From NCBI GenBank assembly GCA_963854835.1, contig OY978525.1, positions 107,144,917 through 107,208,916 on the forward strand: a stretch of DNA of 64,000 nt, read 5' to 3'. Both the position numbers and the translations under genes were made by a program. The notes below the pieces were generated by a model, which did no database searches, was not told the DNA's origin, and saw only the letters and a list, made by a program, of their open reading frames with translations. Below are positions 50,609-62,447 of this stretch, in pieces (positions within the stretch are counted from its first letter, which is position 1; the number at the start of each line of letters is the position of its first letter). The DNA is from Megamerina dolium (Eukaryota; Arthropoda; Insecta; Diptera; Megamerinidae).

Positions 50609-51168
50609 CCAGATGTATAAGCTTAAATCCGCTGTTTTTCGGTAAAAAAAATATTTTTAACCTTCCCCATGGCTCGTAAACGTATGGAAATGGCTTGTTG
50701 AGTATCACCTAACTGTTCGGCAAGCATTTTTTGCGATTGGGTATCGTCCTCATCCAAAAGAGCCTGCAAATCATGGTCCTCAACCTTTCTGGGTCTATTT
50801 TCACGTTTATTGTCACTCAAGTCAAAATGGCCTTCTTTGAAGCAACGAAACCAGCCTCTGCAAGTGGTTTCCGATAGCGCACTGTCACCATAGGCCTCCA
50901 CAGGCATTGGATGCGACTCAGCAGCAGATTTCTTCAAATTGAAGCAAAAAAGTAGATCTTCCCGCATATGCTCTTTTTCTGGCACGAAACTAGACATGAT
51001 TATACGAAGAAAAATGTATGTTGTTGTATGAAATCACTGATGATGTTTACTAATTGATGTAAATAGATGTCTAACTCATAAAAAAATAAAATGCACAGTC
51101 GATAATAGCTCAATATGCTAACTAACGCCATCTACGAGCAAACAGCGGATTTAAGCTTGTACACCTGG
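50609..51168 (-). mobile_element. Mos1-like mariner derivative with two 5' ends
   Basis: TA flanks both sides (50607-50608 and 51169-51170). The right end, read inverted, is the 5' end of the Mos1-like family (CCAGGTGTACAAGCTTAAAT, then CCGCTGTTT). The left end, read directly, is the same 5'-type sequence (CCAGATGTATAAGCTTAAAT, then CCGCTGTTT) with two differences in about 29 bases, and not the 3' end seen in the full copy at 13075. The 560-bp element therefore has inverted 5' ends on both sides and has lost the catalytic region and the 3' end. Confidence 0.85.
50623..50997 (-). pseudogene. Mariner transposase N-terminal fragment
   Basis: ATG at 50997-50995 starts MSSFVPEKEHMREDLLFCFN, nearly identical to the copy at 14165. 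It is open for 124 codons through both helix-turn-helix regions (ETTCRGWFRCFKEGHFDLSD, QKMLAEQLGDTQQAISIRLR). The last codons run into the inverted terminal repeat. No catalytic Asp is encoded; such a fragment could at most bind the ends. Confidence 0.88.
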
Positions 51169-52539
51169 TATATGAATTATGAGTTTGAATTTCGATGCGC
51201 CCAATTCATCAGCAATTTTTTCAGATACTTTTTGTCATTAAAATAGTGCCACTTGTTGATTTGTTAACTGATTTCGACACAATGTTCTTTCACAATCACT
51301 TGTCTTTAATCTTTAATTTTGAAAATTTCCACAATTACTTTTCGACGAGTGGTCAACGTTCTGAAGGCAAACATTTTATTGTTCTTAATCATTTTAAATA
51401 TTATTCATATTTTCAATATCACATTTTCTGTGCAAAGTTAAAATTTAGAACCAAATAGTGTACTAAAATGAGAAACAGAATGACATTTTAGAACAGTACC
51501 TTTTATGCGAGTAGCATGTACTAAGTGCATGGACTAGTAATCTTTTATTTTTTTTGAGAAAGATTTATATTATCTGTTTAGTTCATAAGAGATTTGCCAT
51601 TCCCAGTTGTTCAATTCCATCCATTTTTTCTATTTGGCACGATATATACAACCTTAATTCTTATATAAAATTTCAGCATTCAGAAAATTTCTAATGGTAA
51701 GGAGGAACTCATATGTCTTTATTCTCATATAAAGAAATTATGACAATTACCTCTATTGAAGTAGGTTTTATATTATTATTTTTTTTCTAATTCCAAGAAA
51801 ATTGGATAAAGAAATTATGTGCACCATTCGTAAAGTACAAAGTTGTCGCGTCTGCAGTGTCACATTCGATATTATATTTTATTAAAGGTAATCCTTCCTA
51901 CTGGGTGATAAGTCTGGGATGTTATGTAATCAAATTGTTTAAACTTAATTTGGTCATTTATCGAAAAAAAAAAATCTTTCAAATTTCGCATAACTTGGTC
52001 CATTTTTGATTGAATCTAGTAGAACACTTTAATTTCTTGTCGCGTTTGTCGTGTTTGTCTCGTTTTAATTTGTCGCACAGTGTAATATGCATGAATATAA
52101 TGTGTTCTTAATATTTCGTACTTCACATAAATTGGGGCTAATAAATACAATACTATAGATTCATTGGCAATGAAACATTATGCGCAGCGAAATGGGAGAA
52201 AGCTTTACTGTCGTCTTCACCATCAGCATCATCATCATCATCATCACCCCCAGCATCATCATCATTATTATCATCATCATCATCATCATCATCGTCATCA
52301 TCATCACTATCATCATCATCATCATTATCACCACCACCATTATTCACTGATTTTATTGATTATTTAGTAAAGTTGTTTTTATAAAATTTGTTGTCAGGCA
52401 AAAAACCGATCATGTATATTTATATAATTACATATATCTAAATTATATATATTGTATTACACATGTACACTTAATCATATTAAATTATTTCTATATAAAA
52501 ACATATGTATGTCTATTTTTTACACACTTCTTTTTTCAG
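51169..52539. other. Sod3 intron 3, second half
   Basis: No gene seen. The CAT/ATC tract at 52218-52345 creates false His- and Asp-rich frames. Confidence 0.5.
52218..52345. repeat. (CAT)n microsatellite
   Basis: About 40 CAT/CAC/TAT triplets, imperfect. Confidence 0.9.
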
Positions 52540-52717
52540 CCCATATCAACATGGTGTGTCGTCATCATCATCATCTACTTCACCATCATCATCATCATCA
52601 TCGATACCAATATTCTATGTGCCACATAAGCAACCTCATGATCATGTTATATATCCAATTTTAAATGTTAATCCATATCCTTATTCATATACATATCATT
52701 CACCTTATTATTATTAA
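52540..52717 (+). CDS. Sod3: Alternative terminal exon of Sod3, Ser/Tyr-rich tail
   Basis: After acceptor CTTCTTTTTTCAG (ending 52539), one base completes the split codon left by donor 48641 (AA|C, Asn). 58 codons follow to TAA 52715-52717. The tail starts PYQHGVSSSSSSTS, has a second Ser run, then IPIFYVPHKQPHDH and a Tyr-rich end (YPYSYTYHSPYYY). The resulting protein would be 241 aa. It has no hydrophobic anchor. The TCA triplet run hints that a microsatellite was recruited into coding sequence. Phase and acceptor fit, but the exon could also be spurious; the next exon (52864) fits the same donor. Confidence 0.45.
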
Positions 52718-52863
52718 AATATCGTATAGATCATAGGAACGTTCAATTAATATATTTCTGTCTCTGTGTATGTGTATCTAATTCTATTTGTTTTTCACAA
52801 AATACACAATATACTTAAGCTTAAGCATGTAAACATAAAATGGCAAAAACTTTTTCTGTTTAG

Positions 52864-52972
52864 CACGGATCTAGCTGAGTGGCCATGTAGAGATGGTGGT
52901 GCTGCTACACTTGGATTATCATTATCAATGTTGACGTTTGTCATTACTACAGTTGCATTTCGTTTATTCTAA
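52864..52972 (+). CDS. Sod3: Alternative terminal exon of Sod3, GPI-anchor-like tail
   Basis: Acceptor TTTTTCTGTTTAG ends at 52863; one base finishes the Asn codon from donor 48641 and 35 codons follow to TAA 52970-52972. The tail reads NTDLAEWPCRDGGAAT then a hydrophobic end (LGLSLSMLTFVITTVAFRLF) with no charged residue until the penultimate Arg. A small-residue site (Gly-Gly-Ala) before a C-terminal hydrophobic stretch is the pattern of a GPI-anchor signal, so this isoform (218 aa) would be held on the cell surface. A poly(A) signal AATAAA is at 53117-53122. Insect Sod3 genes are, as I recall, known to have C-terminal splice variants. Confidence 0.7.
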
Positions 52973-53116
52973 AAGACATACATACATTGTACATATATTA
53001 TATTTGCAATACATATTTTTCATATACAAAGTAAAGAACAAAAACGCATTAGTATGCACACGAACAATATTCAATGTATTAGAATATTAAATATATGGAA
53101 AATTTAGTGAAAAATC

Positions 53117-53122
53117 AATAAA
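53117..53122 (+). terminator. Poly(A) signal of the long Sod3 transcript
   Basis: AATAAA 145 bp after the stop of the last exon and 84 bp before repeat copy B. Confidence 0.5.
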
Positions 53123-53345
53123 TATACAAAAATATTAATTACATTATATTCATTATTGTATATACATACTCATAGACATATAGTATGTAGTAAATCAAAT
53201 GCCCATTTTTATACCCTGCATAATGCAATATGCATGGTATATTCATTTCGGTCAGATGTTTGTGTCCACTTGAAGGAATCTCCGGAGATATAGACATGGA
53301 TATATATTCGTGATCAGCGTCGATTAAATTTTCGATTTAACGATG

Positions 53346-53391
53346 TCCGTCCGTCCGTCCGTCCGTCCGTCCGTCCGTCCGTCTGTCTGTC
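53346..53391. repeat. (GTCC)n/(GTCT)n tract of copy B
   Basis: About ten GTCC and three GTCT units; the counterpart of 8817-8887. Confidence 0.93.
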
Positions 53392-53689
53392 ACCTGGCTG
53401 GTTCGCACGATAACTTGAGTAAATATTGAGCTATTTCGATGAAATTTGGCATAAGTAATCTATGATCCAAGGGTACGGAGGGGATTGATATTGGGCATAA
53501 TCGGTCAATAACCACGCCCACACCAAGCATTCAAAGCGACTAACCTCGAAATTTTCAAAATCTTTAACTTGCTATAACTCACACAATATACCACTTGGGA
53601 CAACAATATTTTGCACATAGAGTTATATTATACTACTATATAACCTCACCAAAAGTGGATGAGCCACGCCTACTTTCTAGCGTAGCTCC

Positions 53690-55070
53690 CATACAAAGTG
53701 TCTGTATTTCTTTTAAATTGAAACTGCTGTAACTTCTACCATCTTCTGTCTAGAATAACCATAATTGACACTTAGATTAACACGCTAGTCAGAAATAATA
53801 TGGCAGAAAATCAATGTGCCACGCCCACTCCTTTTTGGGTCTCCCATACAAAGTTGCGGAAATTAAAAAAAATGTTACCGGTTATAACTTGCAAACTATT
53901 CAGCGTAGAATAACGAGATTTAAGGTGTGGATTAGTATTGTACGAGCAACTAGGCTCACAGAAAATGGGCGCACCACGCCCACTGTTTATCGTAGCCCCC
54001 ATACAAATTTTAAATTGAAACAGCTGTAACTTCGGCAATCTTCTGTCCAGAATAACCTTAATTGACACTTAAATTAATATTGTAGTCGGCAAAAATCTGG
54101 CAGAAAATCAGTGTGCCACGCCCACTCCTTCATGGGTCTCCCATACAAAGCGAGTGAATTAAACTAAAATTTTAAGCTCCATAGCTTACAAACCATTTAG
54201 CCTAGGACAACGAGACTTAGGGTATGGATTAGTATTGTACGAGCAACTAGGCTCACAGAAAATGGGCGCACCACGCCCAGTGTTTATCGTAGCCCCCATA
54301 CAAATTTTAAATTGAAACAGCTGTAACTTCGGCAATCTTCTGTCTAGAATAACCATAATTGACACTTAAATTAATATCGTAGTCGGCAAAAATCTGGCAG
54401 AAAATCAGTGTGCCATGCCCACTCCTTCATGGGTCTCCCATACAAAGTCGAGTGAATTAAACTAAAATTTTAAGCTCCATAGCTTACAAACCATTTAGCC
54501 TAGGACAACGAGACTTAGGGTATGGATTAGTATTGTACGAGCAACTAGGCTCACAGAAAATGGGCGCACCACGCCCAGTGTTTATCGTAGCCCCCATACA
54601 AATTTTAAATTGAAACAGCTGTAACTTCTACAATCTTCTGTCTAGAATAACCATAATTGACACCTAGATTAACACGGTAGTCAGAAATAATATGGCAGAA
54701 AATCAATGTGCCATGCCCACTCCTTTTAGGGTCTCCCATACAAAGTTGCGGAAATTAAAAAAAATGTTACCGGTTATAACTTGCAAACTATTCAGCGTAG
54801 AATAACGAGATTTAAGGTGTGGATTAGTATTATACAAGCAACTAGGCTCACAGAAAATGGGCGCACCACGCCCAGTGTTTATCGTAGCCCCCATACAAAT
54901 TTTAAATTGAAACAGCTGTAACTTAGGCAATCTTATGTCTACAATAACCATAATTGACACTTAAATTAATATCGTAGTCGGAAATAATCTGACGAAAAAT
55001 CAGCGTACCACGCCCACTTCTTATTGGGGCTCCCATACAAAGTTGAGGAAATTAAACAAAAATGTTAACC
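53690..55070 (-). repeat. Tandem 297-bp units inside copy B (five landmarks)
   Basis: CCATAATTGA (once CCTTAATTGA) recurs at 53759, 54056, 54353, 54651 and 54948, spacing 297, 297, 298 and 297 bp. Several neighbouring units are almost identical (for example 54120-54330 and 54418-54630), which suggests recent duplication within the array. Confidence 0.9.
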
Positions 55071-55391
55071 ACCATAACTTAGAAACTATTCAACTTAGGA
55101 CACCAAATTTAAGGTGTGGATTAACATTGAAAAATTAATTGGATTTACTAGAAAGTGGTAAGCCACGCCCACTTTTTATATAGCTCCCATACTAAGCCTC
55201 GGAATTATCTTATCCTTTTACTTCGTCAAAGTCAACCATATTTCGGGTGTAAATTAGTAGTATATGCAAAAATTGTTTCTCGAAAAGTGGAAATAAAAGA
55301 AAAGTTGGATATTCGAGTAAACTTTTTATATATAAATCTACATATGCAGGGTATAGTTTGGTCGGCCCCAGCCGACTGTAAGGAGATTTTT

Positions 55392-55698
55392 TTATTTATC
55401 ATATTAAACAAATCGTATTGTGTTAGTTATTATAGTACTTACATGCATATTGTATTCATAGCAGCATGACTACATACGTACTACAATAATATTTGTTATA
55501 ATTTACATAGTATATTTGAGGGTAAATAACATTAAATTAGATATTTGTATCACGCATGGTTTAATAGTGCTGATTTAGGCAGTGTTCATAGGCAAATATA
55601 GAAATAACAGGAAGGATAAACAATTAAATTGAAGTACATATTCTAAGGGATATGCCCATCGATGAGGTGAACATTTTCCAAGTAATTAATATATAATA
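55392..55698. other. Non-coding DNA
   Basis: Nothing recognised. Confidence 0.5.
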
Positions 55699-56829
55699 TT
55701 GGGTGTTCGAAAAAGTTCGGTAACAAATTGTCGGTAACATCTCTGGCAATGTTAATTGCAGCTGGCTTGTTTTAAAGGTAACATTTTAAGCTTCATTTTG
55801 TTAGAAAACATTATTAAAATTGCATTAAGCGGTGAAAAGTTATCTACGTTTAAAAATGAGTGAAAATTCGAAACATTATCGTCATAAGAATGCGTCGCAG
55901 GTTGCTAAAAAAATGTGTGAAATTTACGGAGACGATGCTGTAACTAGAAAAACAGCAGCGAAGTGGTTTGCTCATTTTGGTCGACCAATCACTGAAAAAG
56001 TCGATGAAATCATGGAAAAAAATTGAGCAAGACCGGCACATTAGCAGGGCACCAGGCATTCATCACCAAACAGTTATCAAGAAAGCTGGATATAAAAAGA
56101 AGCCCGTTATTTGAGTGCCTCATAAATTAACAGTGAAAATTGAATGCATCGAATTGCCATTTGCGATTCACTGCTAAAACGGAACGAAATCGAACCATTT
56201 TTGAAACGAATGTTTATGGACGATGAAAAGTGGATCACGTATGACAATAATGTGTGAAAAAGATCATGAACGAAGCGAGTTGAAACTTCGCAAACGATGG
56301 CAAAGCCAGGATTGACAGTAAGAAAGGTAAAAAGGTGGGATTTTGAAGGACATTGTTCATTATTAGCTTCTACAACCTGGTCAAACGATTGATTCTGATG
56401 TCTATTGTTAACAATTACTGAGATTGAAACAAGCAATTCAATTAAAACGGCAGAATTGATGCACACAAAAGGTGTTGTGTTCCATATTGACAACGCCAGA
56501 TCACCACATCTTTGATGATCCTTCAGAAACTGAAAGAGCTTGGCTAGGAAGTTTTGATACATCCACCATATAGCCTGGATCTTGCACATTCAGTTTATGA
56601 TGTGTTGCGATTTCTGAAGAACTCTCTTAATGGTGGAAATTTATATTCCTTAGAGGCCTGCAAAACAACCTTTGACAAGTTTTTCGCTCAGAAAATCTAG
56701 AAGTTCTACACAGATGGAATAATGGCTTTACCCCAAATACATATTTGATTTAATAAAGCTCTTTTCAAATAAAAACAAATTGTTTAAGTTTTAGTCAAAT
56801 TTTGTAATCGAACTTTTTCGAACACCCAA
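55699..56829 (+). mobile_element. Mariner element, decayed but with complete ends
   Basis: The ends are TTGGGTGTTCGAAAAAGTTC at 55699 and its inverted match ending 56829, with TA outside both (55697-55698, 56830-56831). Length 1131 bp. Confidence 0.88.
55856..56700 (+). pseudogene. Mariner transposase, heavily mutated
   Basis: ATG 55856 starts MSENSKHYRHKNASQVAKKM and ICEIYGDDAV-type blocks continue to a stop near 56024. Later pieces in other frames read HRIAICDSLLKRNEIEPFLK, MDDEKWITYDNNV (first catalytic Asp, about 56218-56260), KGVVFHIDNARSPH (second Asp) and IHHIAWILHIQF in place of the usual PPYSPDLAPSDY block. Many nonsense codons and indels. The MSEN... and SICDSLLKRNEIEPFL-type motifs point to a mariner subfamily other than mauritiana. 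Confidence 0.8.
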
Positions 56830-56949
56830 TATATCGGACGGACTGCGCCGCAAATGAACAATTCAAATATCAGTCAGAAATGTAGATCGATGAATAAATA
56901 ACTCACATCCCTTTTATTATTTTTCGTTGTTAAGAGTAAATTATTTATT

Positions 56950-58328
56950 ATGGAAAATTTAGCGAAATTCTGGCATCAACGACGATCCTTCACGGGCCCT
57001 GTTCTTCAACCGGTCCTGTATATGGAAGTACAAGAATGCCTTCAAGGTAATAAACACATGTAAGGAGTACGCCTACTAATAATGGAATTTAAAAAGAAGG
57101 AATAAAATGTATATTTAGATATATTTATAATTGTATTTTTATAAAATATACAGAAAATTACATCATAATATCTTTTAATAATTCTTGGAAGACTTTAATT
57201 TAAAATGTATATCGTAAAAAAGTCACTGATATCTCTTGACACATGCCTTGGTACTTGGATACACTGTGGAGCGGGTCTGTTTTAAATAAAGTCACACTTA
57301 AACTAGTCATAAGTCGGAATTAAAGTGTCGTGGCGGCGCTTTGGATAGTATGTTGTTGACAGCAAAACGTTTGTAGTACTAAAGGAATTTGTTGATTTTG
57401 TCTTCAGAACCAACACCACAAATGAATTCAGCTTATATATCACTAAAAACATTTTATTGATAGTGAGCAAATCGGGGAATGAGAAGGCCCAATTTTAAGT
57501 GCAACCGTCTAATTATTACGTGCATATGATGAGGAATATAACAGCGCTTGCTTCCACTAATTACACTACATAGACAGTTTAATTATGGACTGTCAGAGAG
57601 TTGATAAAAAAAAAATAAATAAATCTTACTCGTATAATATTTTGATTAATAGTAATAAGTGAAGCAATCTTATAATAAAAGCGCATTAATGTATTTAAAC
57701 AATGCAAACGGTTCGACAAAATGGAAGCCACACAAGAGGAGCGGAGCCATTTTCATGACAAAATTTCGTGAATTCCTCTATATTTGTTATTTTCCCAAAA
57801 TAAAGATTAATTGCTGGAAATGTCATTAATATAATTATAGTTTTCCCTATGTACAATTTCTTAATGCTAAATGCTTAGTCCAGACTTGGTTTCGTGTCAA
57901 TACTATTATGTAGGACTCTCTTGTCTAGGATTCAATGATAGTCTCAATATTGTTTGCATACATACGAATAGTGTGCGTACGAGTATATTAATGGCCATAA
58001 CAATATTAGATATAAAATACATATATTTGATACGTATAATTATTAGTTGAGGACAGAACATATACAGCCTGTCACCTTAATTGAAAGGACTAATGTTCAC
58101 ATTGAAAATGATTGACGTACATATTTTCGTGTGCTTCTTTCTATTCAGGTTTTTTTTTTATCGTGAAATATTCAACGAATTTATATTTTTCTTTTTTCTA
58201 CAGAACACCTAGCGATTGAAGTCAAAACGATTAATATAAGACCATCAAGGGTGGCATTAAATGAAAGTTTACACTTCTTACAAGGATATTTATCGCGAAA
58301 TTTACTCAAAAGTTATATTATGTACTAA
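56950..58328 (+). CDS. Candidate two-exon small gene, unknown
   Basis: ATG 56950 opens 32 codons (MENLAKFWHQRRSFTGPVLQ, PVLYMEVQECLQ) that end at a donor CAAG|GTAATA (57046/57047). The acceptor TTTTTTCTACAG (ending 58203) continues in phase with EHLAIEVKTINIRPSRVALN, ESLHFLQGYLSRNLLKSYIM and Y, stopping at TAA 58326-58328. The joined product is 73 aa, without signal peptide or membrane segment. I do not recognise it. Support is the in-phase junction, the strong acceptor and a composition less AT-driven than the surroundings. The first exon starts 120 bp after a mariner, so its true 5' end may be elsewhere. A chance pairing is possible. Confidence 0.35.
57047..58203. other. Putative intron of the small gene; otherwise non-coding
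   Basis: AT-rich with a few GC-richer words near 57240-57360; no family recognised. Confidence 0.35.
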
Positions 58329-59421
58329 TACGTATATACATATAGAAGTATATATTTAATGCTATTTATTTCCAGTCTATTATGAAGAAATGTTAATCAT
58401 ACCAATGTACATAAATATATTGTAATTTGAAAAAAAAAAAACGCTGTGATATAAAAAACTTGTTTAATTGGACGATCGCATACATGGGGAAAAAAAACTA
58501 AATAATTACATAAATGTTCATAAATAAATAAATAATGTTAACAAGGAATAAATAAATAAACATTACATTACACGTATATGGTGGGTGACAGAAATGACCA
58601 AATAAAAAAAAATAATTAACCGGGTTTTTATTCAGTTTATATACTACTTCTAGTAATTTTTTTTTTGCAGATATTGATTTTTTTCGTTTTTTATTTTTAT
58701 ATTGCGTGCGTATACTATGACTTCTGAATTTTTTTCATTTTCCAAATAAATAAAAGGTAATGTATTCGGTACATGCTTACTTATGCTATATATGTTACTT
58801 ATAAAAAGAAATGTTGAAAGTGCGTGCATGTGATACGTATATTTGTTTGCAAAATTATAATTACCAACATGTTTATGAAACATATGTATAGGTACATTTC
58901 AAGTACTAAATGTCATATTCCCATGACAATAAAATGATAATAGCAATATCTAAATAGGGTTTATTTGGCTACAAAAAAAAATCAATCTATTACAATCATA
59001 CGATTTTAAGCTTTGTTTACTTGCTAATTTATGACATACATAAATTTCTGATTAAATAATGAGTGTTTTTTTTTTCAAAAAGAGTCATCGAACCATAATG
59101 TTGAAATATTTTCAACATGTTGCCAGTCTTTTAGGAATACATTTTCTATGTCTTTTGTAAGTAAATACGATAAATTCGTTGCGTATTATTTTTCACCATG
59201 ATGTTTTAAGTAAATACGTCAAATTTGCGAAGAGAGCATGCAAAGCCTTTGTTTAAGTAGAACTGTAAGCTTGATTGATGAATAGAAAATTAATGTTGAT
59301 AATAACTTTTAATAATTTGTAAACTTTGTTGCGATTTATGGAACAAAAATATCATCATAAAACATTACAATTATCCTTATCGGAAATTCTATCCCTTGAA
59401 AAATCAATCTTTATATATGTA
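58329..59421. other. Non-coding AT-rich DNA
   Basis: AATAAATAAATA runs near 58520-58560 could end transcripts of the candidate small gene. No gene seen. Confidence 0.45.
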
Positions 59422-60472
59422 CGAGGGCGGTCCCAAAACTACCTTGGGAAAATTTTTTTTATTCCTCAACATAATCTCCTTTTAGCTCAATACATTTTTC
59501 CCAACGATATTCTTTAGCTTTGATACCCTGTTTATAGTATGAACTGTCTGTCTGTCTCTCTTCATTGTTTGCAAATCTTCTACCACCAAGCCATTTTTTT
59601 CAAATTTGGAAATCGAAAATAATCCGAAGGAGCTAAATCTGGCGAATAAGGTGCATGCTGAAGCAATTTGAGGTTAAACTCATTGATTTTGGCCATCGCA
59701 ATAGCGGATGTGTGAACTGGTGCATTGTCTTGATGAAACAATATTTTCTTTTTCGCCAAATGTGGCCTTTTTTCATTAATTTCATCACTTAAACGTTGAA
59801 ACAAATTAGCATATTACTCGCCGTTGATTGTTTTTCCTTTTGAAGATAATCTATAAAAATTATTCCACATTCATCCCAAAAAACAGACGCCATAACCTTG
59901 TCTTTTGACACAATTCTCTCATTTCAGTCCACTGTTTTGACTGCTCCTTTGCCTCAGGCGTGACACCCATCTTGTACACAACTTTTTCATCTCCAAATTT
60001 TCAGGCAATATACGATACATAGCACTTTTTGAAATGCCTGTAATTTCACCTAGTTCACACATCTTCAGTCGGCGATCATCCAATACTATTTTGTGGATAT
60101 TCTTAACCGTTTCTGGCGTGGCCACCTCAATTGGTCGACCACTACGGTGTTCGTCTTGGCAGCTCGTATGACCTCGTTTAAACTCTGGCACCCCATACTT
60201 TATGGTCGTAAACGAAGGAGTAGACTCCCCTAGAGTAGAATCTAGTTCAAATGAAAGTATTGAATTACATAGCGGTGACCAATTTTTTCCATGTTTACAA
60301 ATTCACTGAGGTCGTTAACTTTCGATGGCTCCAAAAAATAATACTAAACAACGTGGCGCCTTGAAACTTAAAACATATGCTTTATAAAGTTGCCACTCTT
60401 CACCAAAGTAATTTTAATCAAACTACTGCCGCCATCTATATGTTAGGGCGGGTAGTTCTGGGACCGCCCTCG
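59422..60472 (-). mobile_element. Mariner element, copy 2 of a pair
   Basis: The ends are CGAGGGCGGTCCCAAAACTA at the left and, inverted, CGAGGGCGGTCCCAGAACTA at the right, with TA outside both (59420-59421, 60473-60474). It is 1051 bp and related to the element at 43659-44570. Confidence 0.9.
59480..60290 (-). pseudogene. Mariner transposase, frameshifted
   Basis: Read down from 60290: the N-terminal block includes EFKRGHTSCQDEHRSGRPIE, ELGEITGISKSAMYRIL and LEMKKLCTRWV, ending by frameshift near 59920. The part carrying the first catalytic Asp is damaged. The last part is open: MFQRLSDEINEKRPHLAKKK, ILFHQDNAPVHTSAIAMAKI, LLQHAPYSPDLAPSDYFRFP. The second and third Asp (HQDNAP and APSDY) are 34 residues apart, DD34D. 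It keeps the segment deleted in the copy at 43659. Confidence 0.85.
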
Positions 60473-62447
60473 TATGTACAATATAATATACATACAAATA
60501 TATGTATTTTATCTAGTTAGTTTGTATGCCTAAAAATACCTATATATTAACGTGTTTTGTGAACATTAAATATATGAAATATATTATAGTTCATAAGTCT
60601 GATTGGAAAAAAAATTTGCTTATTTTAATACAAGTTTTGTAATATAACGAGGCAACTGAAAATTGTATTTATTTCTAATATATTATATATAGTATATGTT
60701 CTAATATAACGAACAATGTTTTTTGTTAAATTTATTTTTTTAAATGTTTTCGACATATTTGAATAACTGGTGAATAACAGATAAGATCTAGCTATGAGCT
60801 ATACGTGGAGAAATTGAACGAATTTGCTTTAGCTAAGACGTTATTCTATTCGGAATATCATGATGGGAACCTTTATTAAAATTTAGTAATGTACATATAT
60901 TATAATTCTTAATTCATTTCTACTTTGTCCTAAATCTACCATTTACATTAGTTTTTTCCTTAGAAACATTTTATGCAATGTATAAAATTTCGGTAAAATG
61001 TTTATATACATGTACATAATTACAAACTTCAAATACATTGGAAAAAGAGAGAAATGTTGATAAGGTCAAATAATATTAAATTCAATAGAATTCTTTTAAT
61101 TATTAGGTATTTTCATAATGTGAGTACGTATGTGAGTACTAAAAAAATAAGTACTATTAATATTTAAAGGTATTTTTAATTTTGCGAAGCATTGATTCTA
61201 CATAACTACATATATAAGAGTATAAATATATAGTATAATTTATTAAATCATATACTCTCTAATATAATAATATATTAATATAGTAATTACATAGTTTGAT
61301 GGGGTGTCGTGTATAACACGTGTAGTAGTCTGTATGCAATGAGTGCAATGACTTGATAATTGTATGTAAGTACTTACAGAATATTGACTTCAATTACAAT
61401 ATATTGTATACCTTACAATGTACATAGTAAACGACGTCAAAAGTCAACATATGCAATAGTAGACGTCGTTACACACAATAACCATCAACCGATGGTAAGA
61501 AGTGGGCGCTGAATCTATGCATGCAAGCCCAAACCAGAAGCAATAATCTGACACTCATCATTAGTACTCTACCAGTCTCCAACTTACATATGCATACATA
61601 TATGTTATACTACTGCCTACACTACTACTTATAATTAGCTTTTGAGAAATAGAAAACCAACAAGTAATGGTCGACGAGGGAAAGAAAAAATAGAACGAAA
61701 AAATTCACAAAAATTTGTGTCGTACTGATGGTATTAACTTTAACTGGAAAACTATTAAGTGTCAAATGAAGTAAGTAGTATGACTTATGGTCGCATTTTA
61801 GCCTCAATTGAAGCATCAATATATCGAGTTTGAGGTTGCTGGCATTTATTTTACTTTTACTTGTTCAACATTTCGACAAACTGTAGTATACTATTAGGCG
61901 TTCAAAAACCGAAAAAATAAAAAAATCATACCTAAAAACACAACAATATTCCATTAAAATGAAACACATACAAACACACACATTCAACCTAATACTTATA
62001 GAGGAAATGTGTACTCATACATCATTGTACTCGTTTAAATGTATGTACCTTTTGATTATATGAATATATATATATATATATATATATGTTGGGCGACCCA
62101 GTTGGTAATGTTTTGGCCACCATCAATAGTACCGATTAGCTTTGATAGTAAATTGTGCTGCGCAACAATGGTCAGTTCTTTGGGAGACGCCATTTTGAAC
62201 GGACGTGTAATTTTCGAAATAATATCGTTACTAATACGATACAGTAGTTGCTAGAGCTACAATACCTATGTAATACATATGAACATATGTAATTGAAGTA
62301 GTGGAATAAATTTGTTTTAAATTTGAAAAGAATATCAGAGCAAAGTTAAAATCGAAAGTTATTGTAATTTCAATAATTCTATTCTTTGAGTTTTGATATT
62401 ATATATTTATCATTCCAAAAAGACGTACATAGTGGATAAAATTCAAA
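60473..62447. other. Non-coding DNA upstream of the tetraspanin exon
   Basis: AT-rich with a TA run at 62066-62087. A GC-richer patch (62088-62250) is open on both strands; the minus-strand reading begins MASPKELTIVAQHNLLSKLI but runs into the TA repeat and is not assigned. Confidence 0.4.

Larger units (their letters stand above)
53206..55391 (-). mobile_element. Mini-me/DINE-like dispersed repeat, copy B (inverted)
   Basis: This is the same element as 7404-9025 in opposite orientation: it begins TTTTTATACCCTGCATAATG and ends with GGTCGGCCCCAGCCGACTGT and AAGGAGA. It is 2186 bp against 1622 bp, because it has five tandem 297-bp landmarks instead of three, while its GTCC tract is shorter. 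Identity by eye is high over long stretches. No protein coding. Confidence 0.8.

Noticed and set aside
52153..52367. Asp-rich and His-rich proteins
   Set aside because: Translations of the CAT/ATG microsatellite on the two strands.
56107..56589. 160-codon minus-strand frame
   Set aside because: Antisense shadow of the decayed mariner transposase.
62088..62250. Minus-strand frame MASPKELTIVAQHNLLSKLI
   Set aside because: Looks protein-like but runs into a TA repeat, has no stop or splice context, and the plus strand is open too.
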